The translations under genes and the position numbers were made by a program. Below, in pieces: positions 17,412 through 28,264 of a stretch of 64,000 nucleotides of DNA; the stretch's first letter is position 1; each line of letters starts with the position of its first letter. The notes beneath the pieces are model-generated. The model did no database searches and was not told the DNA's origin. It saw only the letters and a program-made list of their open reading frames with translations. The stretch lies in assembly GCF_016863195.1 (NCBI RefSeq), contig NZ_BOOK01000012.1, forward strand, positions 62,001-126,000, given 5' to 3'. The DNA is from Paraplanobispora takensis (GTDB taxonomy: Bacteria > Actinomycetota > Actinomycetes > Streptosporangiales > Streptosporangiaceae).

Positions 17412-18185
17412 TCAGGGGGAGGAGATCCGGCCGAGGGAGGCGGGGATCTTGGCGGCGGCGGCGCGGTCCAACAGGAACAGGGTGCGCCGGCGGCCGCGGG
17501 CCCCGGCGGCCGGGACCTGCACCGGTCCGGCGTCCGACAGCGCGAGCCGTACGGCTCCCGCCTTGTCCTGGCCGGCCGCGACCACCCACACCTCGTTCGC
17601 GCCCTGGATGACCGGCAGGCTCAGGCTGATGCGGGTGGGCGGCGGCTTGGGGGAGCCGTGCACGGCCACCGCCGGGCGCGTGTCGTGCAGCGCGGGCATC
17701 TCGGGGAACAGCGAGGCGATGTGGGCGTCGGGGCCCATGCCCAGCATCAGCACGTCGAAGGACGGCGCGGGGCCGTGGTCCTCGGGGCGCGCGGCCCGGC
17801 GCAGCTCCTCGGTGTAGGCCTCGGCGGACTCCTCGGCGGTCATCCCCGAGCCGGGGCCGCGCATCACGTGCACGCGCTCGGGGTCGAGGTCGACGTGGTC
17901 CAGCAGCGCCTTGCGGGCGCCGGTCTCGTTGCGCTCGGGGTCGCCGGAGGGCAGGAAGCGCTCGTCGCCCCACCAGATGTCCAGGCGGCGCCAGTCGACG
18001 GCGTCGCGGGCCGGGCTGGCGGCGATCTGGGCCAGCGTGGCGATGCCCACGGTGCCGCCGGTCAGCACCAGCGAGGCCGAACCCCTGGCCGACTGCACGT
18101 CGACCAGGCGGGTGATCACCCGGGCGGCGACGGCCTTGGCGAGCATGTCGGCGTCGCGGTGGACGACGACGTTGGGAACACTCAC
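17412..18185 (-). CDS. pgl: 6-phosphogluconolactonase
   Basis: A 257-residue DevB/SOL-type lactonase, which hydrolyses 6-phosphogluconolactone to 6-phosphogluconate in the oxidative pentose-phosphate pathway. Family signatures include LVLTGGTVG, WWGDERFLP, LMLGMGPDAHIASLFP and a C-terminal VWVVAAGQDKA segment. GTG 18185 is preferred because GAGAGAG precedes it; a GTG seven codons earlier lacks a ribosome site and lies in a repeat. It is the last gene of the tkt-tal-pgi-zwf-opcA-pgl operon and works directly after Zwf. Confidence 0.93.
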   Translation of the reverse strand: MSVPNVVVHRDADMLAKAVAARVITRLVDVQSARGSASLVLTGGTVGIATLAQIAASPARDAVDWRRLDIWWGDERFLPSGDPERNETGARKALLDHVDLDPERVHVMRGPGSGMTAEESAEAYTEELRRAARPEDHGPAPSFDVLMLGMGPDAHIASLFPEMPALHDTRPAVAVHGSPKPPPTRISLSLPVIQGANEVWVVAAGQDKAGAVRLALSDAGPVQVPAAGARGRRRTLFLLDRAAAAKIPASLGRISSP

Positions 18186-18206
18186 GGCACGCTCTCTCTT
18201 ACTCAC

Positions 18207-18256
18207 GGGTCTTCGGGAATCTCAGGGGGTCTTCGGGAAATCTCAAGGGTCTTCGG
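18207..18256. repeat. 20-bp tandem repeat between opcA and pgl
   Basis: About two and a half copies of GGGTCTTCGGGAAATCTCA (period 20) fill the opcA-pgl gap. It separates genes that are otherwise co-directional and close. Confidence 0.75.
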
Positions 18257-18315
18257 CCGCGGGGACTCGGGAAGACGACCGGCGGGCGCCCCGCGACCGG
18301 GGCGCCCGCCGGATG

Positions 18316-19230
18316 TCAGGAGGACCTGTTGGCCCGGCCGATCCGCCGGACCGCGGCCTCGTAGACCTCGTCGGGGTCGAGCCGGCGCATCTCCTCGGCC
18401 AGAAGTTCCGCGGTCGTGCGGCGGGTCAGGGCGACCCGGCGGTCGGGCTGGCCGGGACGCGAGAGCGTGGCCAGCCGGGCGTCCGAACGCGTGATCTTGA
18501 TGGTGCCCTCGGCCGTGGTGAGCGTCACCCCGGTCAGGCCGGGGCCCTCGGAGTCGGCGACCTTCACCGGGGCGCCGAGCCGTTCGGCGAGCCAGGCGGC
18601 CAGCAGCGGTGCGCTGGCGTTGCCGGACGCGGCCTCCACGACGCCCTTCTTGACCTTGCCGACCGGCTGGTCGAACGCGGCGGCCAGCAGGCTGCGCCAC
18701 GGCGTCAGCCGGGTCCAGGCCAGGTCGGTGTCCCCGGGGACGTAGGAGCGGGCGCGGCCGGCGACCGCCTTGACCGGATCGGACGCCGGGCGGGCGTCGA
18801 TGATCCGGCGCAGGGCGAGCTGCCCGATCGCGTCCTTGGCCGGGACGTCCGGGCTCTCGCGCGGCCACCAGGCCACCACCGGCGTGTCGGTGAGCAGCAG
18901 CGGGCTGACCACCGAGTCGGCGTGCCGGGTCAGCTCGCCGTACAGCCGCAGCAGGATGACCTCGCCCGGCGTGGACTCGCCGATGCGCAGCTCGGCGTCC
19001 AGCCGGTTCGGCTCATCGGGGTCGCGGCCGATGACGACCAGTATCCGGGAGGGGTGCTCCCTGGCCGCCTCGGTCGCGGCGCGCACCGCGTCGTACTGCC
19101 CGCTCTCGTCGCAGACCACCACCAGGGTCAGCACCATGCCGACCGCCGGGCTGCCCATCTGGTGGCGCAGGTGGGTGAGCTGGGAGGAGATCTTCGACGC
19201 CGTCGTGTCGCTGAGCATGAAACTCGTCAT
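18316..19230 (-). CDS. opcA: Glucose-6-phosphate dehydrogenase assembly protein OpcA
   Basis: A 304-residue OpcA, the protein that promotes assembly and activation of glucose-6-phosphate dehydrogenase in actinobacteria and cyanobacteria. Recognisable blocks are SRILVVIGRDPDEPNRLDAE, the ILLRLYGELTRHADSVVSPL region and PVVAWWPRESP. It directly follows zwf (1-base gap), the usual arrangement for this pair. ATG 19230 has GGAGGAG ten bases upstream. Length and order match other actinobacterial pentose-phosphate operons. Confidence 0.95.
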   Translation of the reverse strand: MTSFMLSDTTASKISSQLTHLRHQMGSPAVGMVLTLVVVCDESGQYDAVRAATEAAREHPSRILVVIGRDPDEPNRLDAELRIGESTPGEVILLRLYGELTRHADSVVSPLLLTDTPVVAWWPRESPDVPAKDAIGQLALRRIIDARPASDPVKAVAGRARSYVPGDTDLAWTRLTPWRSLLAAAFDQPVGKVKKGVVEAASGNASAPLLAAWLAERLGAPVKVADSEGPGLTGVTLTTAEGTIKITRSDARLATLSRPGQPDRRVALTRRTTAELLAEEMRRLDPDEVYEAAVRRIGRANRSS

Positions 19231-19231
19231 C

Positions 19232-20848
19232 TCAGAGTCTCCTCCACACGCGCCCGTCGCGCGCCATCATCTCGTCGGCCGAGGCGGGACCCCAGGTGCC
19301 GGCCGGATAGTCCTCCGGCGGGCCCTGGGAGGCCCAGAACTCCTCGATCGGGTCGAGGATCTTCCAGGACAGCTCGACCTCCCGCTGGTGCGGGAAGAGC
19401 GGCGGGTCGCCGATCAGCACGTCCAGCAGCAGCCGCTCGTAGGCCTCGGGGGAGGACTCCATGAACGACTCGCCGTAGGCGAAGTCCATCGAGACGTCCC
19501 TGACCTCCATGGCGGTGCCGGGCACCTTGGAGCCGAAGCGCACCGTGATGCCCTCGTCCGGCTGGACCCGGATCACCAGCGCGTTGTGCCCGAGGATCTC
19601 GGTGTCGTCCTTGCTGAACGGCAGGTGCGGGGCCTTCTGGAACACCACGGCGACCTCGGTCACCCGGCGGCCCAGCCGCTTGCCGGTGCGCAGGTAGAAC
19701 GGCACTCCGGCCCAGCGGCGGTTGGCGATCTCCACCTTGATGGCGGCGTAGGTCTCGGTGATGGAGTTGTCGGGGATGCCCTCCTCCTCCGTGTAGCCGA
19801 CGACCGGCTGACCGCCCTGCCAGCCCGCGGCGTAGCGGCCGCGGGCGGTCGAGCGGGCCAGGTCGCCCGGGAGCTGCACGGCCTTGAGGACCTTCTCCTT
19901 CTCCCGGCGCAGCGAGTCCGCGCCGAAGGAGGTCGGATCCTCCATCGCCACCAGCGCCAGCAGCTGGAGCAGGTGGTTCTGGATCACGTCACGGGCCGCG
20001 CCGATGCCGTCGTAGTATCCCGCCCGGCCACCGATGCCGATGTCCTCGGCCATCGTGATCTGGACGTGGTCGACGTAACCCCGGTTCCAGATCGGCTCGA
20101 ACAGGTTGTTGGCGAACCGCAGCGCCATGATGTTCTGGACGGTCTCCTTGCCCAGATAGTGGTCGATGCGGAAGACCGAGCTCTCCGGGAAGACCGCGCT
20201 GGTGATCGCGTTGAGCTCCTGGGCGCTCTTCAGGTCGTGCCCGAACGGCTTCTCGATCACCACGCGGCGCCAGGACGCCTCCGGGCCGTGCGCGAGATCG
20301 GTCCGCTTGAGCTGCTGGACCACGACCGGGAAGAACTTCGGCGGCACCGACAGGTAGAAGCCGTAGTTGCCGCCGGTGCCCCGGGTCTCGTCGATCTCCT
20401 TGAGCATCATCGCCAGCGCGTCGAACGCGCCGTCGTCGGTGAACTCGCCCGGGCAGAAGAAGATGCCCTCCGACAGCTGCTTCCAGACCTCTTCGCGGTA
20501 CGGCGTGCGCGCGTGCTGCTTGATCGCGTCATGCGTGAGCTGCGCGAAGTCCTGGTCGCGCCACTCGCGGCGGGCGAAGCCCACCAGGGAGAAGCCCGGG
20601 GGCAGCAGCCCCCGGTTGGCCAGGTCGTAGATCGCCGGCAGCAGCTTCTTGCGTGCCAGGTCACCGGTCACACCGAACAGCACCAGCACGCACGGCCCCG
20701 CCACCCGCGGCAGGCGCTTGTCGCGCGGGTCGCGCAGCGGGTTGGCCGCCACGATCTCCTCGGTGATCCCGGTGGTCGCCGCCGCGGACGCCGTGGACGC
20801 CATGGCCACGGAGTCCTCGGCGTGCGTCGGCGGCTTGGACTCGGCCAT
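19232..20848 (-). CDS. zwf: Glucose-6-phosphate 1-dehydrogenase
   Basis: A 538-residue enzyme oxidising glucose-6-phosphate to 6-phosphogluconolactone with NAD(P)+. The nucleotide-binding motif is GVTGDLARKKL; the substrate/catalytic signature is RIDHYLGKE, and EKPFGHDL precedes it. The first 45 residues are an Ala/Thr-rich extension typical of the actinobacterial form. The long open frame upstream is a shadow of pgi; the real ATG at 20848 overlaps the pgi stop (ATGA). It is the branch point of the operon and needs OpcA, encoded just downstream. Confidence 0.97.
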   Translation of the reverse strand: MAESKPPTHAEDSVAMASTASAAATTGITEEIVAANPLRDPRDKRLPRVAGPCVLVLFGVTGDLARKKLLPAIYDLANRGLLPPGFSLVGFARREWRDQDFAQLTHDAIKQHARTPYREEVWKQLSEGIFFCPGEFTDDGAFDALAMMLKEIDETRGTGGNYGFYLSVPPKFFPVVVQQLKRTDLAHGPEASWRRVVIEKPFGHDLKSAQELNAITSAVFPESSVFRIDHYLGKETVQNIMALRFANNLFEPIWNRGYVDHVQITMAEDIGIGGRAGYYDGIGAARDVIQNHLLQLLALVAMEDPTSFGADSLRREKEKVLKAVQLPGDLARSTARGRYAAGWQGGQPVVGYTEEEGIPDNSITETYAAIKVEIANRRWAGVPFYLRTGKRLGRRVTEVAVVFQKAPHLPFSKDDTEILGHNALVIRVQPDEGITVRFGSKVPGTAMEVRDVSMDFAYGESFMESSPEAYERLLLDVLIGDPPLFPHQREVELSWKILDPIEEFWASQGPPEDYPAGTWGPASADEMMARDGRVWRRL

Positions 20849-22470
20849 CAGAGCTCCCGTGCTGCCTGGAGCAGGCGCGCGACACCGGCGGCGCGGTCGG
20901 TCAGGTGCAGCCGTACGGTCGGGCGGGCCCGCTTGACCAGGGCGCCCTGGTCGCCCAGCGCCTGCGCGAGCTGCAGGCGGCCCAGGGTGTACGGCTTGCC
21001 GGGCACCTCGATGTCTGTCTCGTTGGCCCCGGTGATCTGCAGGAACACCCCGTTCTGCGGCCCGCCCTTGTGGTACTGGCCGGTGGAGTGCAGGAATCGG
21101 GGCCCCCACCCGAAGGTGACGGGCCGGTCGGTCCGGTGCGCCAGCAGGGCGCGCAGCGTGAGCGGGTCGGCCGCGCTCCAGGCGTCGGTCATCTCCTCGA
21201 AGGAGGCGTCGTCGGCCACGGGGACGTCGAAGGCCGCCTCCCGGTCGAGGTACGTCATGATCGACATGTAGCCGCGCTCGGGGATGGCGTGCAGCAGCCG
21301 GGTGAAGACCTCGATCAGGTCCTTGGCGCCCTCGGCCTCGGCGCCGTACACCTCGACGGGACCGTCGACCAGGGCCGGAGTGCCGGACGGCAGCTCGCCG
21401 GCGGACAGCAGCGCGCCGGTGTTCTCCTTGGACTCGGTCACGTTCGGCTGGTTGAACGGGTCTATGCCGAGCACCCGCCCGGCGATCGCCGTGGCGTACT
21501 CCCAGACCAGGAACTGCGCGCCCAGCGGGCCGCTGACCGTCACCGAGCCGTCGGAGTCGATCCCGGCGACCAGTTCGTCGTCGGCCTCGTTGGGGTCGGC
21601 GCCGACGACCGGCAGGATGCCCTTGGCGGACTTGCCGGTGGACTCGGCCACCAGCTGCTCGATCCAGTCGGGCAGACCGTTGATCTCCGACATGCTGTCC
21701 TCGAGGAGGAGCTTGTCGCGCCCGGCCGCGGCGGCGGCGCCCAGGGCGGCGCCCAGCTCCAGGCCGGGGTTGCCCTCGGCCTGGGCCAGCAGCGGCCGCA
21801 CCGCGGCGGCGTCGTCGAGCAGCTGCTCCACATCGGCCCCGGCCAGCGCGCTGGGCACCAGGCCGAAGGCCGACAGGGCGCTGTAGCGGCCGCCCACGTT
21901 GGGGTCGGCGAGGATGACCGGGTAGCCCGCCTCGATCGCGGACTGCTCCAGCGGCGAGCCGGGGTCGGTGACCACGACGATCCGGCCGGCCGGGTCGATG
22001 CCGGCCTCGCGGAAGGCCTGCTCGTAGATGCGCCGGTGGCTGTCGGTCTCGACGGTGCCGCCGCTCTTGCTGGCCACCACGACGACGGTCCGCTCGATCC
22101 GGTCGCCCAGGGCGCGCGCGACCTGGGCGGGATCGGTGGTGTCGAGCACGGTCAGCGGCACGTCGGCGGTGGCGCAGATGACCTCGGGGGCCAGGGAGGA
22201 GCCGCCCATGCCGGCCAGGACCACGTGGTCCAGGCCCTCGGCGCGGGTGCGCTCGACCAGCTTGCCGATCTCGGGCAGGAGCTCCCTGCTGGTGAGGGGG
22301 AGGTTGAGCCAGCCCAGGCGGATGGCCGCCTCGGCGTGGGCGTCCTCGCCCCACAGCGCCGGGTCGCCGCCCGCCAGGGCCTCGTGGACCCCCTCGGAGA
22401 CGAGTCGGCGGGTCTCCTCGGCGGCCAGCTCGGCCAGGCGCTCCTCGTTGAACGTCACGGAGACTGACAT
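20848..22470 (-). CDS. pgi: Glucose-6-phosphate isomerase
   Basis: A 540-residue sugar isomerase interconverting glucose-6-phosphate and fructose-6-phosphate. SIS-type motifs include VVLAGMGGSSLAPEV, VVVASKSGGTVET, and later DPFNQPNVTESKENT; the family is the shorter, actinobacterial type often fused or linked to tal. ATG 22470 is chosen because GGAAGG is correctly spaced; a GTG at 22479 overlaps the tal stop but is too near that site. Here tal and pgi are separate, although in some relatives they form one bifunctional protein. Confidence 0.94.
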   Translation of the reverse strand: MSVSVTFNEERLAELAAEETRRLVSEGVHEALAGGDPALWGEDAHAEAAIRLGWLNLPLTSRELLPEIGKLVERTRAEGLDHVVLAGMGGSSLAPEVICATADVPLTVLDTTDPAQVARALGDRIERTVVVVASKSGGTVETDSHRRIYEQAFREAGIDPAGRIVVVTDPGSPLEQSAIEAGYPVILADPNVGGRYSALSAFGLVPSALAGADVEQLLDDAAAVRPLLAQAEGNPGLELGAALGAAAAAGRDKLLLEDSMSEINGLPDWIEQLVAESTGKSAKGILPVVGADPNEADDELVAGIDSDGSVTVSGPLGAQFLVWEYATAIAGRVLGIDPFNQPNVTESKENTGALLSAGELPSGTPALVDGPVEVYGAEAEGAKDLIEVFTRLLHAIPERGYMSIMTYLDREAAFDVPVADDASFEEMTDAWSAADPLTLRALLAHRTDRPVTFGWGPRFLHSTGQYHKGGPQNGVFLQITGANETDIEVPGKPYTLGRLQLAQALGDQGALVKRARPTVRLHLTDRAAGVARLLQAAREL

Positions 22471-22475
22471 GGCCG

Positions 22476-23579
22476 TCACGCCTTCCGGAGCTCGGCGCTG
22501 ACGGTGGCCAGGAGCTCGGTCCAGGACGCCTCGAACTTCTGCACGCCCTCCTCCTCCAGCGCCCGTACGACGTCGTCGTAGTCGATGCCGGCCTCCTTGA
22601 GGGCGGCCATGGTGTTCCAGGCCTCCTCGTAGCTGCCGCGGACGGTGTCGCCGGTGAGGTTCCCGTGGTCGGCGACGGCGTCGAGGGTCTTCTCCGGCAT
22701 GGTGTTGACCGTGCCGGCGGTGACCAGCTCGTCGACGTAGAGGGTGTCGGGGTAGCTGGGGTCCTTGGTGCCGGTGGAGGCCCACAGCGGGCGCTGGGGC
22801 CGCGCCCCGGCGGCGCGCAGCTCCTGCCAGCGCGGGGAGTTCATCACTTCCTCGAAGGCGGCGAAGGCCAGGCGCGCGTTGGCGACTGCGGCCTTGCCCT
22901 TGAGCGCCTTCGCCTCCGGCGAGTCCGCCTTGTCCAGGCGCTTGTCGATCTCGGTGTCGACGCGGCTGACGAAGAAGGAGGCCACGGACTCGATCTCCGC
23001 CAGGTTCAGGCCCGCGGCCTTGGCCTGCTCCAGGCCGGTCAGCCAGGCGTCCATCACCGCGCGGTAGCGCTCCAGGGAGAAGATCAGCGTGACGTTGACG
23101 CTGATGCCCTCCGCGATGGCCTGGGTGATCGCGGGCAGGCCCTCGACCGTCGCCGGGATCTTGATGAACAGGTTGGGCCGGTCGACCATCCACCACAGCG
23201 CGCGCGCCTCGGCGATCGTCTTGGCGGTCTCCCTGGCCAGGCGCGGGTCCACCTCGATGGACACCCGGCCGTCGACGCCGGAGGTGGCGTCGTAGACCGG
23301 CCGCAGCACGTCGGCGGCCCAGCGGATGTCGTAGGTGGTGATGACGCGCACCGCCTCCTCGACGTCCACGCCGCGGATGGCCAGGTCGTGCAGCTGGGTG
23401 TCGTAGGCGTCGCCCTTGCTGAGGGCGGAGGCGAAGATCGTCGGGTTGGAGGTGACGCCGACCACCTGCTTGTCCCGGATCAGGGCCTCCAGGTTGCCGG
23501 TGCGCAGGCGCTCGCGGCTGATGTCGTCCAGCCAGATGGAGACGCCCTGGCCGGAGAGGTTCTTCAGGATCTCACTCAT
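22476..23579 (-). CDS. tal: Transaldolase
   Basis: A 367-residue TalB-like transaldolase of the long actinobacterial type, moving a dihydroxyacetone unit between sugar phosphates. Diagnostic segments are GVTSNPTIF, the Schiff-base Lys in LFIKIPAT, and SVNVTLIFS. It starts 2 bases after the transketolase stop, so the non-oxidative pentose-phosphate enzymes are co-translated. The length (usual 360-380) and motifs are complete. Confidence 0.96.
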   Translation of the reverse strand: MSEILKNLSGQGVSIWLDDISRERLRTGNLEALIRDKQVVGVTSNPTIFASALSKGDAYDTQLHDLAIRGVDVEEAVRVITTYDIRWAADVLRPVYDATSGVDGRVSIEVDPRLARETAKTIAEARALWWMVDRPNLFIKIPATVEGLPAITQAIAEGISVNVTLIFSLERYRAVMDAWLTGLEQAKAAGLNLAEIESVASFFVSRVDTEIDKRLDKADSPEAKALKGKAAVANARLAFAAFEEVMNSPRWQELRAAGARPQRPLWASTGTKDPSYPDTLYVDELVTAGTVNTMPEKTLDAVADHGNLTGDTVRGSYEEAWNTMAALKEAGIDYDDVVRALEEEGVQKFEASWTELLATVSAELRKA

Positions 23580-23581
23580 GA

Positions 23582-25693
23582 TCAGTTTCCCGTCGTCTCG
23601 CCCTTGTCGGCGCCCGTCTTGGCGAGGCTGCCCTTGGCCGCGGCAACCACGCGCTCGGCGGTGAGGCCGAACTGCTCGTAAAGGGTCTTGTAGGGAGCGG
23701 AGGCGCCGAAGTGCTCCAGGCTCACCACTACCCCTTCGTCTCCCACGAACTCACGCCACCCCAGCGAGATTCCCGCCTCCACGGCGACGCGGGCGCGCAC
23801 CGCCGGGGGCAGCACGGTCTGCCGGTAGGCGGCGTCCTGGGCGTGGAACCACTCGACGCACGGCATCGACACGACCCGGGTCGGGATGCCCTCGGCCTCC
23901 AGGATCTCGCGTGCGTTGACGGCGAGCTCGACCTCCGAGCCGGTGCCGATCAGGATCACCCTGGGCTGGCCGTCGGAGGCGTCCTGCAGGACGTAGCCGC
24001 CCTTGGCGACCTTGCAGGCGTCCGCGGTGCCCTCGTAGACCGGCAGGTTCTGCCGGGTCAGCGCGAGCGCGGCGGGGCGGTCGGTGTGCTCCAGCACGGC
24101 CCGCCAGGCGGCGGCGGTCTCGTTGGCGTCGGCCGGGCGGACCACGTCCAGGCCGGGGATGGCGCGCAGCGCCCACAGGTGCTCGACCGGCTGGTGGGTC
24201 GGGCCGTCCTCGCCCAGGCCGATGGAGTCGTGCGTCCACACGTAGGTGACCGGCAGCTTCATCAGCGCCGCGAGCCGTACGGCGGGGCGCATGTAGTCGC
24301 TGAAGACCAGGAACGTGCCGCCGTAGGGACGGGTGCCGCCGTGCAGGGCGATGCCGTTGAGGATCGAGCCCATGCCGTGCTCGCGGATGCCGAAGTGCAG
24401 CGTCCGGCCGTACGGCCCGCCGGGGAACTCCTTGGTCTGGAACTCCTCGGGGATGAAGGACGGCTCGCCCTTCATGGTGGTGTTGTTGGACTCGGCCAGG
24501 TCGGCCGAGCCGCCCCACAGCTCGGGCAGGACCGGCGCGAGCGCGCTGAGCACCTCGCCGGAGGCCTTGCGGGTGGCCATGGAGGAGCCGGTCTCGAAGG
24601 CCGGCAGCGCCTTGGTCCAGCCGTCGGGCAGCTCCCGCCGGGAGATGCGGTCGAACAGCGCGGCCCGCTCGGGGCTGGCCTCCCGCCAGCGCTCGTAGGA
24701 CCTGTCCCACTCGGCGCGGACGGCGCGGCCCCGCTGGACGACCTGGCGGGCGTGCTCCAGCACCTCGTCGGGGACGTGGAAGGACTTGGCCGGGTCCAGG
24801 CCCAGGACCTTCTTGGTGGCCGCGACCTCCTCGGCGCCCAGGGCCGAACCGTGGATCTTGCCGGTGTTCTGCTTGTTGGGCGCGGGCCAGCCGATGATGG
24901 TCCGCAGTCGGATGAACGACGGCTTGTCGGTCACCCGGCGGGCGGCCTCCAGGGCCTCGTTCAGCGCCTGGACGTCCTCGGCGTACTCGCCGGTCTGGGT
25001 CCAGTCGACGGTCTGGACGTGCCAGCCGTAGGCCTCGTAGCGCTTGACGACGTCCTCGCTCAGCGCGATCTGGGTGTCGTCCTCGATGGAGATGTGGTTG
25101 CTGTCGAAGACGACGACGAGGTTGCCCAGCTTCTGGTGACCGGCCAGGGCGCTGACCTCGTGGCTGACGCCCTCCTCGATGTCGCCCTCGGAGGCGAAGC
25201 ACCAGATCATGTGGTCGAAGGGGCTGGTGCCGGGCTCGGCGTCCGGGTCGAACAGGCCGCGCTCGCGGCGGGCGGCCATCGCCATGCCGACCGCGTTGCC
25301 GATGCCCTGGCCGAGCGGGCCGGTCGTGGTCTCCACGCCGGCGGTGTGACCGTGCTCGGGGTGGCCCGGCGTCAGGCTCTCCCACTGCCGCAGCATCTCC
25401 AGGTCGTGCAAGGTCAGCCCGTAACCCGACAGATAGAGCTGGATGTAGAGCGTCAGGCTCGTGTGGCCGCACGACAGGACGAAACGGTCCCGGCCCGGCC
25501 AGGCCGGGTCAGAGGGGTCGTGTCGCATGGTGCGCTGGAAAAGCAAATACGCGGCGGGGGCCAGGCTCATCGCGGTGCCGGGGTGACCCGAACCCGCCTT
25601 CTCTACTGCGTCCATCGCCAGGGCCCGTACGACATCGACCGCCTGTCGGTCCAGGTCGCTCCATTCGAGGGCTGGCACGAGTTCGCTGCTCAA
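23582..25693 (-). CDS. tkt: Transketolase
   Basis: A 703-residue thiamine-diphosphate enzyme moving two-carbon units between sugar phosphates. Motifs include [15 protein letters not shown], the cofactor region [10 protein letters not shown] (an E-rich variant), and [17 protein letters not shown] in the pyrimidine-binding domain. I chose TTG 25693 because GGAG lies nine bases upstream and the resulting start (MSSEL) resembles relatives; GTG 25753 would add 20 residues without a good ribosome site. It is the first gene of the pentose-phosphate operon and diverges from ctaB. Confidence 0.93.
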   Translation of the reverse strand: MSSELVPALEWSDLDRQAVDVVRALAMDAVEKAGSGHPGTAMSLAPAAYLLFQRTMRHDPSDPAWPGRDRFVLSCGHTSLTLYIQLYLSGYGLTLHDLEMLRQWESLTPGHPEHGHTAGVETTTGPLGQGIGNAVGMAMAARRERGLFDPDAEPGTSPFDHMIWCFASEGDIEEGVSHEVSALAGHQKLGNLVVVFDSNHISIEDDTQIALSEDVVKRYEAYGWHVQTVDWTQTGEYAEDVQALNEALEAARRVTDKPSFIRLRTIIGWPAPNKQNTGKIHGSALGAEEVAATKKVLGLDPAKSFHVPDEVLEHARQVVQRGRAVRAEWDRSYERWREASPERAALFDRISRRELPDGWTKALPAFETGSSMATRKASGEVLSALAPVLPELWGGSADLAESNNTTMKGEPSFIPEEFQTKEFPGGPYGRTLHFGIREHGMGSILNGIALHGGTRPYGGTFLVFSDYMRPAVRLAALMKLPVTYVWTHDSIGLGEDGPTHQPVEHLWALRAIPGLDVVRPADANETAAAWRAVLEHTDRPAALALTRQNLPVYEGTADACKVAKGGYVLQDASDGQPRVILIGTGSEVELAVNAREILEAEGIPTRVVSMPCVEWFHAQDAAYRQTVLPPAVRARVAVEAGISLGWREFVGDEGVVVSLEHFGASAPYKTLYEQFGLTAERVVAAAKGSLAKTGADKGETTGN

Positions 25694-25999
25694 GTGCTCG
25701 ATCTCCGGATCTAGTTGTGATGGTGCCTTTGGTGTGGCATTTCCCGCCCACACCGGACCCTAACGGTTCGGCACCCCGACCGTGGAGTAACCCCGAGCCG
25801 GGGCGAGTCGCCAGGAGCAGTAAGTAGCCTGACGAAATACCTCATACGGGGCGCCTTGTCGTGTGGTCCGTGCCCCCGTGCCGGGACCGGCCGACAGGGC
25901 AACTACAGTTGAGGTCCACAAGCTGGCTGGTGCCCGCATCACGGATCCGTTCTGATCAGAGGTTACGCGTTGACCCCGCACGTTCTGGAAGCGCCCTAG
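25694..25999. other. Divergent tkt/ctaB intergenic region
   Basis: A 306-base non-coding gap that must hold the promoters of both the pentose-phosphate operon and ctaB. It is less GC-rich than its flanks. I see a short CCCCG-AGC-CGGGG hairpin near 25792 but no clear consensus -35/-10 pair or known regulatory box. Confidence 0.5.
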
Positions 26000-26980
26000 A
26001 TGGTGCTGACCGACAAGCAAGCGACGGCCCCGCTCGCGAAGGGCGCGGCCACGGCCCCGTCCGAGGAGGGCACGGCGAAGGACGCCGCGCCCCGTTCGCT
26101 CGTCGACGTCGTCAAGGCCTACGTCGCCCTCACCAAGCCGCGCATCATCGAGCTGCTGCTGATCACGACGCTGCCGGTGATGTTCCTGGCGGCCAAGGGC
26201 CTGCCACCGCTCTGGACCGCCGTCAACACCCTGGTGTTCGGCACCCTGTCGGCGGGCAGCGCGAACGCGCTGAACTGCTACGTCGACCGCGACATCGACG
26301 CCGCGATGCGCCGCACCCGCCGCCGGCCGCTGGCCCGCGAGCAGGTCCCGCCGGCCAACGCGCTGATCTTCGGCATCGTGCTGGGCGTCCTGTCGACCGT
26401 CGGCCTCGGCCTGACGGTCAACTGGCTGGCCTCCGCCCTTTCGCTCGGCGCGAACCTGTTCTACGTGCTCGTCTACTCGATGATCCTCAAGCGCCGCACC
26501 GCCCAGAACGTGGTGTGGGGCGGCATCGCGGGCTGCATGCCGGTGCTGATCGGCTGGGCGGGCGTCACCGGCAGCCTCGACTGGGCGCCGGTGGTGCTGT
26601 TCGGCGTGGTGTTCTTCTGGACGCCACCGCACACCTGGGCCCTGGCGATGCGCTACAAGGAGGACTACGCCACGGCGAAGGTCCCCATGCTGCCGGTGGT
26701 CGCCACCGAGCGCCGCGTGGCGGTGGAGTGCATCCTCTACACCTGGGCGACCGTGCTCTGCTCGCTGCTGCTGTGGCCGATCGCGGGCACCACGCCGCTC
26801 TACCCGGTCGTGGCCGCGGTCCTGGGCGCGGTGTGCCTGTGGGAGGTCCACGGGCTGCTGGGCCGCGTCAACGCCGGCAAGACCGGGGTGGACCTGCGCC
26901 CGATGCGCTTCTTCCACTGGTCCAACGCCTACCTGGCGCTGCTGTTCCTGGCCGTCGCGATCGACTCGATGCTCCTCTGA
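26000..26980 (+). CDS. ctaB: Protoheme IX farnesyltransferase (heme O synthase)
   Basis: A 326-residue UbiA-family membrane prenyltransferase that adds farnesyl to heme B to make heme O for cytochrome aa3 oxidase. The conserved Asp-rich prenyl-diphosphate motif is NCYVDRDID, and the second polar loop is [14 protein letters not shown]. Eight to nine hydrophobic helices follow an N-terminal hydrophilic tail of about 35 residues. It lies divergent to tkt, the usual actinobacterial arrangement, with ctaA (heme A synthase) nearby on the opposite strand. Confidence 0.96.
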   Translation: MVLTDKQATAPLAKGAATAPSEEGTAKDAAPRSLVDVVKAYVALTKPRIIELLLITTLPVMFLAAKGLPPLWTAVNTLVFGTLSAGSANALNCYVDRDIDAAMRRTRRRPLAREQVPPANALIFGIVLGVLSTVGLGLTVNWLASALSLGANLFYVLVYSMILKRRTAQNVVWGGIAGCMPVLIGWAGVTGSLDWAPVVLFGVVFFWTPPHTWALAMRYKEDYATAKVPMLPVVATERRVAVECILYTWATVLCSLLLWPIAGTTPLYPVVAAVLGAVCLWEVHGLLGRVNAGKTGVDLRPMRFFHWSNAYLALLFLAVAIDSMLL

Positions 26981-27053
26981 GCACGGACTTCCGCCTCCTG
27001 GCACGGCGGGGGGCCGGGGGGACAGGACATTGCCGATCAGTTACGGTTGCCCC

Positions 27054-28199
27054 ATGGCGAGCCGTGATCCTCGGTGGGTGTTCAAGGACCGCCCGTCCGT
27101 CGCGCTGATCGCGGGGCTCGTCGTAACCGGGCTGTGCGGGCTGGTCTCCTTCTCCTTCGACGTGCTCAACGGCGACCCGGTGTTCTTCTTCATCGCCCTG
27201 GCGCTCGCGCTGGCCCCGGTCCCGGTCCTGCTGGCGGCGGTGCTCGCGCTGGACCGCCTGGAGCCGGAGCCGCGCAGCAACCTGATCTTCGCCTTCGGCT
27301 GGGGCGCGGGCGTGGCCGTCCTGGTGGCGGGCGTCATCAACTCCCTCAACCTGCTCTACATCGGCCAGGCCGCGGCCATCGAGTACGCCGACGCCCGCAA
27401 CCTCACCGCCACCTTCGGCGCCCCGGTGGTCGAGGAGACCATGAAGGGCCTGGTCCTGCTGGGCCTGCTGCGCTTCAGGCGGGCCGAGCTGGACGGGCCC
27501 ACCGACGGCGTCATCTACGCGAGCATGGTCGGCCTCGGCTTCGCGATGAGCGAGAACGTCAGCTACTACGTGGCCGCCCTCGACGAGATGGGGGCCAGGG
27601 GCCTGGCGGTGACCGTCGTCCTGCGGGGGATCCTGTCGCCGTTCGCGCACCCGCTGTTCACCTCGATGATCGGGGTCGCGGTGGCCTACGCGGCGCAGCG
27701 GCACGGTCCCGGGCGGGCCGGCGTCATCGCGGCGGGATGGATCGGCGCGATGCTCCTGCACGGCATCTGGAACGGCCTGGCGTCCTATGTCGGCTTCGGC
27801 GGGCTGGCCGCCGCCTACCTGCTGCTGATGATCGTGCTGTTCGTCCTGATCGGGGTCATCGTCCGCGACCGCAAGCGCATCGTCGGCCTCATCCAGGGCT
27901 ATCTGCCCGCCTACCAGGCGACCGGCCTGGTCTCCCCGTACGACGTCCACATGCTCTCCTCGCTGCCCAGCCGCAGGCAGGCGCGGCAGTGGGCCAGGAC
28001 GCACGGCGGGCGCGGCGGGCTGCGGGCGATGAGCGACTACCAGCTGGCCGCCACCGAGCTGGGCCTGCTGCACGAGCGCGCCGCGCGGCGCGTGATCGAC
28101 GAGCGCACCTTCAACGACGAGCAGCACGCCCTGCTGACGTGCATGGCCGAGGCGCGCCGCAACCTCCCCGCGGTGGGGCAGGGCCTGCACCCGGGCTGA
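27054..28199 (+). CDS. PrsW-family intramembrane metalloprotease
   Basis: A 381-residue membrane protein with about eight helices. PrsW/CAAX-like catalytic motifs are present: EETMKG (EExxK), SENVSYY, HPLFTS and HGIWNGLA, whose Glu and His residues would bind metal. Founding members cleave anti-sigma factors within the membrane; the substrate here is unknown. The last 80 residues form a soluble Arg-rich helical tail. ATG 27054 lacks a good ribosome site; TTG 27030 is a possible earlier start. It follows ctaB by about 70 bases and may be co-transcribed. Confidence 0.85.
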   Translation: MASRDPRWVFKDRPSVALIAGLVVTGLCGLVSFSFDVLNGDPVFFFIALALALAPVPVLLAAVLALDRLEPEPRSNLIFAFGWGAGVAVLVAGVINSLNLLYIGQAAAIEYADARNLTATFGAPVVEETMKGLVLLGLLRFRRAELDGPTDGVIYASMVGLGFAMSENVSYYVAALDEMGARGLAVTVVLRGILSPFAHPLFTSMIGVAVAYAAQRHGPGRAGVIAAGWIGAMLLHGIWNGLASYVGFGGLAAAYLLLMIVLFVLIGVIVRDRKRIVGLIQGYLPAYQATGLVSPYDVHMLSSLPSRRQARQWARTHGGRGGLRAMSDYQLAATELGLLHERAARRVIDERTFNDEQHALLTCMAEARRNLPAVGQGLHPG

Positions 28200-28264
28200 A
28201 CCACCCGGATCGAGTCACCCGGCCGCATCCGGATCGAGCCGTCCGGCCGCACCGGGGCCGGGCC